Assembly: GCF_000384075.1 (NCBI RefSeq)
Contig: NZ_KB913025.1
Coordinates: 1,937,551 to 2,001,550, forward strand
DNA length: 64,000 nt
Direction: 5' to 3'
DNA from: Methylovulum miyakonense HT12
GTDB taxonomy: Bacteria; Pseudomonadota; Gammaproteobacteria; Methylococcales; Methylomonadaceae
Of this stretch, positions 36,515 to 46,685 are shown piece by piece. A program made the translations under genes and the position numbers. The notes beneath the pieces were generated by a model. The model searched no databases and was not told where the DNA came from. It saw nothing but the letters and a program-made list of their open reading frames with translations. Each line of letters begins with the position of its first letter. Position 1 is the stretch's first letter.

Positions 36515-37711
36515 TTACTGGACGGGGATCAAACGATACCCTTCATTTTTGCTGTTCCATGACACAAACAGCCGTTGCCGGTGTTGCAGTAACAGCGGGA
36601 AATCCGTTTCGGCGGTGCTGCTGGCAATGGCCTTGGCGGCTTGCCACGTTTGTCCGCCATCGCGGGATTGCATCAGCATGAGCTGGGTTTGGTTACCGTC
36701 AAACTCTGTCCAAGCCAATGCGACCTGTTGGCCTAAGGCGATGACATCAGGATGGGCAGGCAATTTTTCAGGGTTTCCAAACGGCAATGGCGTGGAAAAA
36801 TGCCCGCCTTTATCGCCGGAAAACGCATAAAACACACCTTGGCGGGCTGTGCCTTGGGTGAACCAGGCGATATGGTAGCGGCCGTCATCGCTGATCGCCA
36901 GTGCCGGCCCCTGTTCGGGGCAGGCTTCAATCTCCCAATCATCAAAGGTCACCCGCCAGTTTTTATGGGCTTTGATCAAACCATGGTCGCGGATGCGGCC
37001 TTGATAAATAAACCTCGCCAACCACACGGGTTGGCCGTCGGTGTCAAATGCCGAGGCGATACGGCAACAATCACATAGCGTATCAGCGAGTTTTTCCGCG
37101 ATAGGCCGGAAGCCCGCCTGGCTGTTGCCTGTTGTCAAGTAAATCGCATTGCCTGCTTGTTTCCAGTCTGTGCGGTCACGTTCATCATGCCAAAATGCGT
37201 AAACCTGGCCCGCAGGGCTGGTTGCCAATTGCCCTTGGTAAGTGTTGGCTTCAGATGCTTTGTCGCTCACGGGCATGGGGGGGGCGAAGCTTTGCCCGTT
37301 ATCGTTGGACACACTGGCATAAACGGCACTGGGTTGGGTGCCTTCGGCGGCGTACAGGACATAAATCCGCCCTGTGCCGTCAACGGCAATGTCCGGCCGA
37401 TTTTCGCCACTGGCCTTAATGGTTTGGGGCTCCGGGTTGACAGGCACTGGCGGGCTGAAGCTCTTGCCCAAATCCGTGGAGTAATCAACATAAACGTGCT
37501 GTTTTTCCGGCACGACCCGCCACAGCTTGCCGTCGGGTGCGAAGGTCGCCGACACAAACAGCCCGCCGCCAGCGGGATAGTGCTGATAGTCTGCCGCCCC
37601 TGCGTTGGGCGGGTGCTGATGGCTAGTGCTGCAAGCGGTTATCGCCAGCACCGCAATAAGCAATAAACTGCGGTGTCCGGCAAGCGCTTGTTTAGGTGGC
37701 TGCAACGCCAT
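36515..37711 (-). CDS. BNR-repeat (sialidase-like) lipoprotein with a CDCC motif
   Basis: 398 residues: a lipobox in AITACST, then a beta-propeller of sialidase-type repeats with Asp-box motifs (SRDGGQTWQ, SNDNGQSF, STDLGKSF). No sialidase catalytic Arg/Tyr/Glu set is apparent, so it is likely a binding propeller. A cysteine cluster C213-D-C215-C216 in an otherwise Cys-poor chain could bind a metal. It lies one base from the barrel gene and is followed by a TlpA-like thioredoxin that could keep those cysteines reduced. The metal link is inference. Confidence 0.75.
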   Translation of the reverse strand: MALQPPKQALAGHRSLLLIAVLAITACSTSHQHPPNAGAADYQHYPAGGGLFVSATFAPDGKLWRVVPEKQHVYVDYSTDLGKSFSPPVPVNPEPQTIKASGENRPDIAVDGTGRIYVLYAAEGTQPSAVYASVSNDNGQSFAPPMPVSDKASEANTYQGQLATSPAGQVYAFWHDERDRTDWKQAGNAIYLTTGNSQAGFRPIAEKLADTLCDCCRIASAFDTDGQPVWLARFIYQGRIRDHGLIKAHKNWRVTFDDWEIEACPEQGPALAISDDGRYHIAWFTQGTARQGVFYAFSGDKGGHFSTPLPFGNPEKLPAHPDVIALGQQVALAWTEFDGNQTQLMLMQSRDGGQTWQAAKAIASSTAETDFPLLLQHRQRLFVSWNSKNEGYRLIPVQ

Positions 37712-37712
37712 G

Positions 37713-38714
37713 TTAAAACGCCACCACGAAGCGGTAAGTGATGCGGTAGTCTGGTGGCGTTTGGTAGCCGTTTAACTCGGTGACAATGGGGGCTCCGACT
37801 GAAAGGGCCGTGTTCCAATGTTTGCCGCCCGCATAGCGTAGGCCGGGTGAAATGAACACGGTATGCCCCCCTGAGTTGGGGTCTTGCAAGCCCGCCGCTT
37901 TTTGATAATCCTGCCATTCGCCGTTCAGCTCCAGCACCGCCGTCCATGGGGCGTTGTTGCTGGCGGAGAAAAAGGCGTTACGCGCAGGAGCACCAAAGGC
38001 ATAAGAGAAGGCGAAGTTATAACCGAAATTATCGCCTAGGTCGGTGGCTTGGGTGCCTTCTGTCGCCACCGTGTACAGCACGTTGGTGTCAAACGAGAAC
38101 GAACCCATGACGCGGGTAAACGACACCCCCGCCGAAGGGTTCCAAGAACCGCTGCCAGGTTGGTGGTGGGCTTCGAACACATCGCCTTGCTGGGTTTTTA
38201 TGGTCGTTTCACCCGTGGGTGTTTTTAACCCGATAGTCAGTGCAGCGTGGTTTAAATTATCGGCGCTATGGAAAAAGCGGTATTGGCCAAACATTGAGAT
38301 GTCACCAAAACCGTTGGCATCGCCCAGCGTAGTCACGCTGTTTTCAGCGGGTGACCTGACGCCTGAGCGCAACACATAGGGGATTTTAATGCCGAAAGTC
38401 AAATCGTCGGTAATGCCGTTGGCGATGAAGACTGAAGGCTGTAAGAACGTATCGACACTATGGACATCTTCGTTGCCGCTGTTTTTTAAGGCCAACAATT
38501 TGTCATCAGACGCGCGGTCAAAACTGGAAAATTGCGTGATGATGCCTGCCGCCCACATGTTGGCGGGTAGGGTGATGCCGGGTTGGGTGATGATCGGCGA
38601 GGCCGTGCCTATACCAAAACCTAAGGAGCCGTGGTCTGCCAGGACCGGATTGCTGTGGGCGATGAAAACTGACGTTAACAGTAGCGCAGGGGATAATTTT
38701 TGTAATGGGGGCAT
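37713..38714 (-). CDS. Outer-membrane beta-barrel, Phenol_MetA_deg/transporter-like
   Basis: 333 residues with signal peptide (VLA-DHG), alternating beta strands throughout (FGIKIPYVL, HAALTIGLKTPTGE, YNFAFSYAFG) and a C-terminal aromatic FVVAF, as in outer-membrane barrels. The GDANGFGDISMFGQYRF motif suits the MetA-pathway/transporter family, whose substrate is not known. It is first in the three-gene minus-strand unit. Confidence 0.75.
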   Translation of the reverse strand: MPPLQKLSPALLLTSVFIAHSNPVLADHGSLGFGIGTASPIITQPGITLPANMWAAGIITQFSSFDRASDDKLLALKNSGNEDVHSVDTFLQPSVFIANGITDDLTFGIKIPYVLRSGVRSPAENSVTTLGDANGFGDISMFGQYRFFHSADNLNHAALTIGLKTPTGETTIKTQQGDVFEAHHQPGSGSWNPSAGVSFTRVMGSFSFDTNVLYTVATEGTQATDLGDNFGYNFAFSYAFGAPARNAFFSASNNAPWTAVLELNGEWQDYQKAAGLQDPNSGGHTVFISPGLRYAGGKHWNTALSVGAPIVTELNGYQTPPDYRITYRFVVAF

Positions 38715-38773
38715 AAACTAACCGTGGGTAATATAAATGGGTACGTAGGCGTTAATTGTACCATTACCAAAGT

Positions 38774-38802
38774 TTACGGTACGGGTTCCCGCAGTACCGT
38801 AA
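38774..38802. other. Hairpin between the barrel gene and the choice-of-anchor gene
   Basis: TTACGGTAC / GTACCGTAA, a perfect 9-bp inverted repeat followed by TTTTT on the plus strand. Both neighbours run on the minus strand, where no T run follows, so it could be an operator or an mRNA hairpin rather than a terminator. Confidence 0.5.
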
Positions 38803-38872
38803 TTTTTAGTATGTGGCCCGTAAGGCTGACAAGGAAGGGCAACCAAGGATTCAGTTAAACCGGCCCCGGCAT

Positions 38873-41200
38873 CTATTGGCACTGCTTGTCAGTACGCAAG
38901 GCGTTAATTTGATTGGCCAATTCCCCGGTGGCGGTGCCGGTCACGTAATCGTTTGCATCCGGGGCGTTTTTGGTGTCTATGCGTTTAAGCGATTCCGCAA
39001 GTTGGGCGCATGCTTCTGTGGTTTTATCGCGGTTAAAATAATACCCCGCAACCAGCAGCTGGTTGCGCAGGGCTTCCAAACGGCTTTTGGCGATGGTTTT
39101 GAGGCCCGTGCCTAGGATGGCGCCATTGGCCGCCTGCTGGTCAAAAAAACCTACGATAGGCGACACGCTAGCCGGTGTCCGTGGTTGCCGCTCGAATGCG
39201 CCGAGGTCACAGGCTTCGGGGCTTGCCAATACCGGACGCCTGATATTGCGTTGGTCGCTGGGGGCGCAAAGGGTTTTGTCGGCGGCGTCAATCGCAGGGC
39301 TGCCTGGCAATAAGGCATGGGTTGCCGTGGGGCCGCCATTATCGAGCAACAGGGCGAGTTTAGGGTCGCCGCCTAAGGGAGCCCCGCAACCGCCATCTTC
39401 GATCAGGTTTTTGCCTGTCAGGTTCAGGACGCCTTCGTTATGGCAATCCCCGCCAGTTTTGCTATTGGCGACCACGCTGTTGCTGAGCGTCAGTTCGGCC
39501 CCCAGATAATTTTTGATGCCACCGCCGCCCGCCGCTACGGTGGTGGCATTGTCGGTAAGCGTAATATGGCTGAGTGACATGACCCCTTTGTTGGCAATGC
39601 CGCCGCCTAGGTATTTGTCGGTGCTGTTGCCCGAAAGTGTCGAGTTGGCCACCGTGATCGTGCCCTTGTTATAAATGCCGCCACCGCCAGGATAGGCATA
39701 GCCGTATCCGTTGCTTTTGTAGAGGGCCTTATTCCCGGAAATAAGGTTTTTGGCCAGCGTCATGGTGCCCGCGTTGGCAATGCCGCCCCCGCCGTTAGCA
39801 TTATTGTTGGAAACAATGCTATTGGTTAAGGTGGCTGTCCCGGTGGAGAGGTTGCTGATCCCGCCACCTTGGCTGATGGTATTGGTGTTTCCAGAAATGG
39901 TGCTGTCGCTGATGGTGAGTTTGCCCGTATTGCTGATCCCGCCATTACCCGCAATGACTCCGCCATGGTTGTTCGAGATGCGGCTGTTGCTGATGGTCAT
40001 CGTGCCAATATTGGTGATGCCGCCATTACCTGAGTATTCGCCACTATTGTGTGAAAAAGCGCTATCAACCGCTATCAGATTGCCAAGGTTGACAATGGCG
40101 GGGCCACCAAAAGAAAAGTTGGATGAAACGGAACTGCTCTCCAATTTCATGCTCCCGCTCGCAGAATTCCTGATTCCGCTGTTATGTATCCCTTTGTTGT
40201 TTTTAACAACACTACGGCTTAAGGTCATTTTTCCGCTGTTGACAATGCCGCCGACCCCGCCTTCCCCGTAGTAGTTTCTAGTGAAATTATTGGTGACGGC
40301 GCTATTGTCCAGCGTCATGTTCCCGCTATTGGTAATGCCTGCGCCATTGAACGGGGTGTTTTGGGTCGAATGGTTGCCTGAAACGGTGCTTTTGTTCAGT
40401 GCCAATTTCCCACTATTGCTGATGCCGCCATCCTTATAGGCGGTGTTATCCGAAATGGTGCTGTTATTGATGGCCATCACCCTTCTGTTCAGGATGCCGC
40501 CACCTTGTGAGGTATAGAGATTGAAAGCGTCGGCATACCCGTTGCCGGAAACCCTGCTGTTGTTCAATGTCAATGTCCCGTCATTTGAAATGCCGCTCCC
40601 GCCAGCACCGTTCAGTCCGAAGTAGGGAGTTCCGTTGTTGGAAACAACCGAATTGTTCAGCGTCATCGTGCCGGTATTTGAGATGCCGCCGCCAAACCCG
40701 GCCATCCGGTTATCGGAAACAATGCAATCGTTTAGCGTCATATTGCCATTGTTTAAGATGCCCCCGCCGTTGACGAAGTCTGCGTCAAACAACCTGCCAC
40801 CCGTTAAGGTCAGCTTATTTAATTTCAAGGTGCCGCCAGCGGTCACCCGGACTAGGCGGAAATAAGCGGTGTTGGGGGCGGTGGAGCGGATGACCGTGGA
40901 GCCGTTGCCATTCACGGTAATGGCGGAGCTGATCAAGGGTAGCCCGGTTTGGCTGTTAGCCGCTGCCGTTAACGTGTAAAGGGTGTTGATGCCGAGATTG
41001 AGGGTATCCGCGCCATTGCCGGCTTTACAGCCAAAACCTATGCCATCGGTGTCGGTATCGCTGTTGGCGTTGTTGATAGCCGCCACTAAGGTGCAGTCAC
41101 CGGTGACATTCAGGGTTGCCGCATGGGCTACGCCGCTGATGGCTAGGGTCAAAGCCAATACGAGGGTCCGGTGCCGGAAAGGGAAAACGGTGGTGGCCAT
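38873..41200 (-). CDS. Large exported beta-helix protein (choice-of-anchor-Q / Pmp-like)
   Basis: 775 residues: signal peptide (GVAHA-ATL), a CSLREA-type N-terminal block with TLNLGINTLYTLTAA, then about 25 short repeats such as GGGISNTGTMTLNNS and VSNN that build a right-handed parallel beta helix (about residues 100-600), a choice-of-anchor-type block ending LGAFER, and a Cys-containing helical tail. It is likely a surface or outer-membrane-attached adhesin-type protein. The ATG has GGAG nearby. It is the AT-richer, repeat-type kind of gene often seen as lineage-specific. Confidence 0.8.
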   Translation of the reverse strand: MATTVFPFRHRTLVLALTLAISGVAHAATLNVTGDCTLVAAINNANSDTDTDGIGFGCKAGNGADTLNLGINTLYTLTAAANSQTGLPLISSAITVNGNGSTVIRSTAPNTAYFRLVRVTAGGTLKLNKLTLTGGRLFDADFVNGGGILNNGNMTLNDCIVSDNRMAGFGGGISNTGTMTLNNSVVSNNGTPYFGLNGAGGSGISNDGTLTLNNSRVSGNGYADAFNLYTSQGGGILNRRVMAINNSTISDNTAYKDGGISNSGKLALNKSTVSGNHSTQNTPFNGAGITNSGNMTLDNSAVTNNFTRNYYGEGGVGGIVNSGKMTLSRSVVKNNKGIHNSGIRNSASGSMKLESSSVSSNFSFGGPAIVNLGNLIAVDSAFSHNSGEYSGNGGITNIGTMTISNSRISNNHGGVIAGNGGISNTGKLTISDSTISGNTNTISQGGGISNLSTGTATLTNSIVSNNNANGGGGIANAGTMTLAKNLISGNKALYKSNGYGYAYPGGGGIYNKGTITVANSTLSGNSTDKYLGGGIANKGVMSLSHITLTDNATTVAAGGGGIKNYLGAELTLSNSVVANSKTGGDCHNEGVLNLTGKNLIEDGGCGAPLGGDPKLALLLDNGGPTATHALLPGSPAIDAADKTLCAPSDQRNIRRPVLASPEACDLGAFERQPRTPASVSPIVGFFDQQAANGAILGTGLKTIAKSRLEALRNQLLVAGYYFNRDKTTEACAQLAESLKRIDTKNAPDANDYVTGTATGELANQINALRTDKQCQ

Positions 41201-41305
41201 GATTTTTTCTCCAATAAGTTGTGGTTTTGGTAGGGGCGGAGGCTTTTCAGATGAGGTTCATGTGGGTCTGGGCTGTCCGAGTATAGCCTCAAAGAAGCAA
41301 AGGCC

Positions 41306-41327
41306 TTGTGACATAGTTACATCACAA
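41306..41327. promoter_or_regulatory. Palindrome upstream of the beta-helix gene
   Basis: TTGTGA and TCACAA separated by 10 bases, about 106 bp upstream of the divergent beta-helix gene start. The spacing differs from the CRP site. It could be an operator. The remaining 41201-41673 gap has no clear gene. Confidence 0.3.
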
Positions 41328-41673
41328 AGGCGTTAGCCGTTCAGGCATAAAGGCGGCGTTGGCCATTGCCATTCCGGATCCGCCAGCCCCTGGTCCGCCC
41401 ATTACGGCCAAGCAGGCGTACAGTGTTTGTGAGCTTTTTAAGGCGAAGTGGCCGTTGCCGGAATGGCGATGTTTACCGGCTATGAAAAATTACCGTACCT
41501 CTATAAAAACAAGTAATTATTTACTTTTATTTATTGGCCAATACAGGTAATTTCGCCATCCGACGACGCAGCAAACTTAGCCACATGTAAGTCTTGCACC
41601 CAGTAAAAAATAAAATGATCAAGGTTTTTACCTTGTGCCCCCACTAAAACTAATTGTTATCGGAGCAAGAGCC

Positions 41674-42159
41674 ATGTCCCAAGCAAACGCATTGACAGCC
41701 TCCCAAGTTGTTTTCATTGATTCCGGCCTAAGCGACATCCAGGCATTGTTGGATGGCATACCGGCCAATGCCGAAATTTTCTACCTTAAGCCAACGGAAG
41801 ACGGTTTGAAGCAGATGGCGGACGTTTTAAAAGGGCGTTCGGGACTGGATGCGATCCACGTCATTGGGCATGGCGCCAGCGGGCAACTCAATTTAGGGAC
41901 GGCCCATCTGGATACCGGCAACAGCGCCAGCTATGCCGCTGAATTAGCCGCCATAGGCGCATCGTTGGGCAGCGACGGCGACCTGTTGTTGTACGGGTGC
42001 AATATCGCCCAAGGCAGTGACGGACAAGCTTTTATCGGGCAATTGGCCCAGTTGACAGGGGCGGACGTGGCTGCGTCTGATGACTTGACAGGAGCCAGCA
42101 GGAGGGCGAGCGCGTGCCTACTGGGGGCGATCATGGCGTATTGGCAATTGGCCAGTTGA
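41674..42159 (+). CDS. DUF4347 protein fragment, cut off by frameshift
   Basis: 161 residues starting at the ATG at 41674 with GGAGCAAGAG upstream. It has the DUF4347 domain ([40 protein letters not shown]), which in RTX-type giant proteins forms the N-terminus. It ends in SRRASACLL and stops in the second copy of a 105-bp tandem duplication, where one C is missing. With that C it would read on into the RTX protein, so the two frames are probably one gene of about 1591 codons. Confidence 0.75.
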   Translation: MSQANALTASQVVFIDSGLSDIQALLDGIPANAEIFYLKPTEDGLKQMADVLKGRSGLDAIHVIGHGASGQLNLGTAHLDTGNSASYAAELAAIGASLGSDGDLLLYGCNIAQGSDGQAFIGQLAQLTGADVAASDDLTGASRRASACLLGAIMAYWQLAS

Positions 42160-42203
42160 CAGGGGCGGACGTGGCTGCGTCTGATGACTTGACAGGAGCC
42201 AGC
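42041..42203. repeat. Partial tandem duplication, 105-bp period
   Basis: The 59-bp stretch 42041-42099 recurs at 42146-42203 with identical bases except for one missing C (GGCCCAG to GGCCAG). The 46 bases between look like a scrambled copy of the downstream GLGGDWLL region. The period of 105 keeps the frame; the missing C breaks it. Confidence 0.85.
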
Positions 42204-45200
42204 GGCCTAGGGGGCGATTGGCTTTTGGAAGCCTCAACAGGCGTGATCGAAACCACCGCCATCAGCGCCACTGACAGTTTTGACCAGCTGCTGGCGGTAA
42301 TCGACGGGACGGCAGGCAACGACACCTTGAACGGGACTGAAAATGACGACACTATATCGGGGCTGGACGGCAGCGACACCCTGTACGGCTTCGGTGGTAA
42401 CGACCAGCTGGATGGCGGTGCTGGCTATGATTATTTGTACGGCGGTTTCGGTAACGACATTTTGAAAGGTGGCAATGCAGCCGACACCACGGGGGATTAT
42501 CTCCAAGGCGAAGCTGGCGACGACACCTTGACCGGCACTGCCGGTAACGACACCCTGTACGGCGGTGCCGACAACGATACCCTGAATGGCGGTGGCGGCG
42601 ACGATAGGCTGTACGATTCCGAAAGCGATTCGGCGCTGACAACCAACACCATCAATGCCGGGGCGGGCAATGACCTGATCAGTGTTTATAGCTACAACGC
42701 CAGTTCGGTGACTACGGTAACGGGCGGTTCCGGGCAAGATTTTTATGACCTGCTGTATTATTCAAAAGGCCAATTGGTCGCCACCGATTTCGCTACGGGC
42801 GCTGGTGGTGATGTGCTGAATATTGACGGTTTACTAAATCAAAGCACGGGTTATGTGGGAGGCAACCCCTTCAATGGCTCGCTCAGTTACTTGAGGTTGT
42901 TGCAAGAGGGTGCGGACACCCTGTTGCAATGGGACAAGGATGGTTCGGCAACCAACTATAACTGGCAGACGGTGATCCGTTTGAAAAACACCACCACGAC
43001 CGCTTTGACGGCGGAAAACTTTAACCCGTCCGCACCGCCCGATGGCAGTTCGGTGGGCATAACCCTTACCGGGACGGCGGGTGGCGACACACTAAAAGGC
43101 GGTGTCGTGGACGATACCTTAAGCGGGCTGGCGGGCAACGACACGTTATATGGCTATGGCGGCAATGATTTGCTGGATGGCGGTGCCGATTACGACGTTT
43201 TGTACGGTGGCCTAGGCAATGACATCCTGATTGGCGGCGATGCCTCCGATATGGTCGGGAATAACCTCCAAGGCGACGCCGGTAATGACAAGCTGACGGG
43301 GACTGCCGGTTCGGACTACCTTTACGGTGGGGCCGGCAGTGACCAGCTGAAAGGCGGCGATGGCAATGACTATCTCTATGACGAAGAATATGACTCGGCG
43401 CTGACCACCAATACCATCAATGCCGGGGCGGGCGATGACCTGATCAGGGTGTATTCTTACAATGCCGGCTCGGTGACGACCGTGACGGGCGGCACCGGAC
43501 AGGACACTTACCAATTATCGCCCAACTCGTATGGGGAGGTGGTTGTCACGGATTTTGATACCGGTGCCGGGGGCGATATCCTGGATATAGACGCGATCTT
43601 GGCCAATAGCATAGGCTATTCCGGGGGTAACCCATTTGATGCCGGCCAAGGTTATTTGCGCCTGTTACAAAACGGCGCAGACAGTTTATTGCAGTGGGAC
43701 AGGGATGGGGCGGCAACAGGCTATGGTTGGCAGACACTCGTCCGGTTAAAAAATGTCAATAATGCGGCATTGGCCGCCGGAAACTTTACGCCACTCGTGC
43801 CGATGGATGGCAGCACGGTAGGCCTGACGCTGACCGGGACTGCAAACGGCGATACCCTAAAAGGGAGCGTGCTCAATGATAAGTTGTCAGGCTTGGAGGG
43901 CGATGACAGTTTATACGGTTATAGCGCTAATGACCTCCTTGATGGCGGTGCCGGATATGACTATTTATACGGCGGGCAAGGCAATGACGTTTTGATCGGC
44001 GGGGAAACAACCGACACCACGGGCAATTATCTTTATGGTGAAGCCGGTAACGACAAGCTGACCGGTACCGCGGGTAACGACACGCTTTACGGCGATAGCG
44101 GCAACGACACCTTGACTGGCGGTGATGGCAACGATTTCCTTGGCGATTATGAAGGCGATTATGCGGCCTCGATAAATATCATCGATGCAGGGGCTGGTGA
44201 TGACCAGATAAGCGTTTATAGCTATAACGCCAATTCCCTGACTAAAGTGACTGGCGGTGCAGGCCAGGACACTTATGACTTGCTCTATTATTCGGCCAGC
44301 AAATTGGTGGCTACGGATTTTACGGTAGGTGCGGGCGGTGACATCCTGAAAGTCAATGGCCTTTTGTCCCAAAGCGTGGGTTACTCCGGCGGCAACCCGT
44401 TCCAAAGCAGCCTAGGCTATTTCCGGTTAGTGCAAGAAGGCGCGGACACGCTGCTGCAATGGGATAGGGATGGCGCCGCCACCAATTATGGTTGGCAGAC
44501 TAACGTCCGCTTACAAAATATCAATGCCAACAATTTGACGGACGACAATTTTTCGCCAAAAGATGATATTTCCACGATCGGCATCATCACCAACCATTTG
44601 CCTACAGGCAGTGTACAAATCACTGGCCAGGCCATCCTGGGGCAAACCTTGAACGCCAGCAATGACCTCGCCGACAGCGACAACCTAGGCGCCATCAAAT
44701 ACCAGTGGTTACGCGGCAACGAGCTCATCGGTGGCGCCACGAATAGCAGCTATGTCCTGACCCAGGACGACCTAGGTAAAGCCATACGGGTCAAAGCCAG
44801 CTACACCGATGGGCAGGGTATGCAAGAAAGCAAAACCAGTGCCGCTACGGCGATTGTCGACGATTTCTTAGCAAACACCTCGACTGCCGGGAGCATTAGT
44901 GCGGGCCATTCAGTGACAGGGCTGATCCAAGCCCCTGGCGACAGCGACTGGTTTAGCATCAATTTACAGGCGGGCACCCACTATGTCTTTGAGCTTAACG
45001 GTGCGCCCAGTGATGATGGCACCTTAGCGGACCCTTACTTGCAACTGTTAAGCCCGTCGGGGGCCGTCATCAGGGTTAATGATGATGGCGACACGCTAAA
45101 CGCTAAAATCGAATACACGGCGCTCAGCAGCAATACCTATTATCTGGGGGCATCAGGGTTTATCACTGATACGGGAAGCTACACGCTTAAGGTGTTGTCT

Positions 45201-46448
45201 AGCCAGGCCGAAAATTTAAAGTTGTATGGCACCGATGGCAACGACAACTTAAATGGCGGTGACGGCAATGACTTTCTGGATGGCGGCAAAGGTGCCGACA
45301 CGATGGCCGGAGGTTTGGGCAACGACACCTATGTGATCGACAACATAGGCGATGCCGTCACCGAGCAGGCTAATGGAGGGACGGATACGGTCTACTCCGG
45401 CATTACCCACACGCTTGGGGCTAACGTCGAAAAATTGGTGCTGACCGGCGCAGGCGCAATCAACGGCAGCGGAAACGCCCTGGCGAATGGCATCACCGGA
45501 AATGCCGCCGGCAACTTGTTGGATGGCGGCAAAGGGGCGGATTTGCTGGCGGGAGGTTCAGGGAACGATGTCTATGTTGTTGACAATGCCGCCGACATAG
45601 CCGTCGAACTGGCTGGCCAAGGCACGGATACCGTGCGCTCGGCAGTGACCTTCAGTCTCGGTGCCAATATTGAAAACTTGTTGCTCACCGGTACGGCGGC
45701 AACTAAAGGGACTGGCAACATACTGGCCAACACCATGACCGGCAACAGCGCAAACAATGTCCTGTTCGGGAACCAAGGCGACGATAAGCTGGACGGCAAA
45801 AGCGGCAACGATGTGCTGCGGGGCGATGCGGGTAACGACACCCTTATCGGGGGCGACGGCATTGATTGGGCTTATTACGATAGCGCCACGGCAGGTGTCA
45901 AAGTGGACATTGCCCTTACCGTGGCGCAAAACACCGTCAATGCCGGTTCCGACACCTTGGCGACGATTGAAAACTTGTTGGGCAGCGATTTTAACGACAC
46001 CTTATCCGGTAATGGCGTCAATAATGTCTTGAAAGGCCTGGCTGGCAACGATATTTTGGGCGGCGGTGGCGGCAACGACGTGCTGGCCGGTGGCACCGGA
46101 AAAGATACGCTGACAGGGGGCTTAGGGGCGGACCGGTTTGATTTCGACGCGGTTGCCGAGAGCGGCCCGCTCAACAGCAACCGTGACATCATCGCCGATT
46201 TCAAAAGCGGCGAACTGGACAAAATCGACCTATCCACCATAGATGCCAATAGCGCGACTTCAGGCACCAATGACGCGTTTACCTTTATCGGCACAGCCGC
46301 TTTCAGTAACGTCAATGCAAGCAAGCAACTGCGCTTCGACGATGTGAACCATATCCTATACGGCAGCACTGATGCGGACAATGCGGCCGAGTTCTCCATT
46401 CAAGTCACCGGGGTCGCCAGCTTGGCGGCAACGGATTTTTCCCTGTAG
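42114..46448 (+). CDS. Giant RTX calcium-binding protein with triplicated domain
   Basis: 1444 residues as read from a GTG that has a perfect AGGAGG 8 bases upstream. After the DUF4347-end duplicate come three copies of a 255-residue unit (765 bp each, starting about 42306, 43071 and 43836), each with glycine-Asp RTX nonapeptides (GGxGNDxLxGG) and a beta domain (VYSYNA, GAGGDxLxID, LLQWDxDG). Next are an Ig-like [11 protein letters not shown] segment, a PPC domain ([19 protein letters not shown]), more RTX repeats and a type-I-secretion-type C-terminus with [16 protein letters not shown]. It binds calcium outside the cell. It is probably the main part of the gene that begins at 41674. Confidence 0.88.
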   Translation: MPTGGDHGVLAIGQLTGADVAASDDLTGASGLGGDWLLEASTGVIETTAISATDSFDQLLAVIDGTAGNDTLNGTENDDTISGLDGSDTLYGFGGNDQLDGGAGYDYLYGGFGNDILKGGNAADTTGDYLQGEAGDDTLTGTAGNDTLYGGADNDTLNGGGGDDRLYDSESDSALTTNTINAGAGNDLISVYSYNASSVTTVTGGSGQDFYDLLYYSKGQLVATDFATGAGGDVLNIDGLLNQSTGYVGGNPFNGSLSYLRLLQEGADTLLQWDKDGSATNYNWQTVIRLKNTTTTALTAENFNPSAPPDGSSVGITLTGTAGGDTLKGGVVDDTLSGLAGNDTLYGYGGNDLLDGGADYDVLYGGLGNDILIGGDASDMVGNNLQGDAGNDKLTGTAGSDYLYGGAGSDQLKGGDGNDYLYDEEYDSALTTNTINAGAGDDLIRVYSYNAGSVTTVTGGTGQDTYQLSPNSYGEVVVTDFDTGAGGDILDIDAILANSIGYSGGNPFDAGQGYLRLLQNGADSLLQWDRDGAATGYGWQTLVRLKNVNNAALAAGNFTPLVPMDGSTVGLTLTGTANGDTLKGSVLNDKLSGLEGDDSLYGYSANDLLDGGAGYDYLYGGQGNDVLIGGETTDTTGNYLYGEAGNDKLTGTAGNDTLYGDSGNDTLTGGDGNDFLGDYEGDYAASINIIDAGAGDDQISVYSYNANSLTKVTGGAGQDTYDLLYYSASKLVATDFTVGAGGDILKVNGLLSQSVGYSGGNPFQSSLGYFRLVQEGADTLLQWDRDGAATNYGWQTNVRLQNINANNLTDDNFSPKDDISTIGIITNHLPTGSVQITGQAILGQTLNASNDLADSDNLGAIKYQWLRGNELIGGATNSSYVLTQDDLGKAIRVKASYTDGQGMQESKTSAATAIVDDFLANTSTAGSISAGHSVTGLIQAPGDSDWFSINLQAGTHYVFELNGAPSDDGTLADPYLQLLSPSGAVIRVNDDGDTLNAKIEYTALSSNTYYLGASGFITDTGSYTLKVLSSQAENLKLYGTDGNDNLNGGDGNDFLDGGKGADTMAGGLGNDTYVIDNIGDAVTEQANGGTDTVYSGITHTLGANVEKLVLTGAGAINGSGNALANGITGNAAGNLLDGGKGADLLAGGSGNDVYVVDNAADIAVELAGQGTDTVRSAVTFSLGANIENLLLTGTAATKGTGNILANTMTGNSANNVLFGNQGDDKLDGKSGNDVLRGDAGNDTLIGGDGIDWAYYDSATAGVKVDIALTVAQNTVNAGSDTLATIENLLGSDFNDTLSGNGVNNVLKGLAGNDILGGGGGNDVLAGGTGKDTLTGGLGADRFDFDAVAESGPLNSNRDIIADFKSGELDKIDLSTIDANSATSGTNDAFTFIGTAAFSNVNASKQLRFDDVNHILYGSTDADNAAEFSIQVTGVASLAATDFSL

Positions 46449-46504
46449 CAAGGGGCTTCTGGGAGGGGCTGGGTTTGAAACTGGGCGGGACGGGGTCTCT
46501 GAGC

Positions 46505-46529
46505 GGGATGGGGTTTGAAACCCCGTCCC
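46505..46529 (+). terminator. Hairpin after the RTX gene
   Basis: GGGATGGGG / CCCCGTCCC inverted repeat with one mismatch and a TTTGAAA loop, 57 bp after the RTX stop. There is no long T run. Confidence 0.4.
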
Positions 46530-46685
46530 TAACGTTTCAATGGTGCCGCCATCTTGGGTGCGGCAATAAACTTTGCGGACGGCGCGGAATGCCCCATCCG
46601 GTAGCCAACTTCCCCGCCAAAGCCGCCGGACTATTACGCGGAGCCAAAGCGGGTTGCCAAGTGGGCTAAACCAGCGTATGCAAGC

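Noticed and set aside
41306-41327. CRP binding site
   Set aside because: The half sites fit but the spacing is 10 rather than 6 bases, so it is kept only as an unnamed palindrome.
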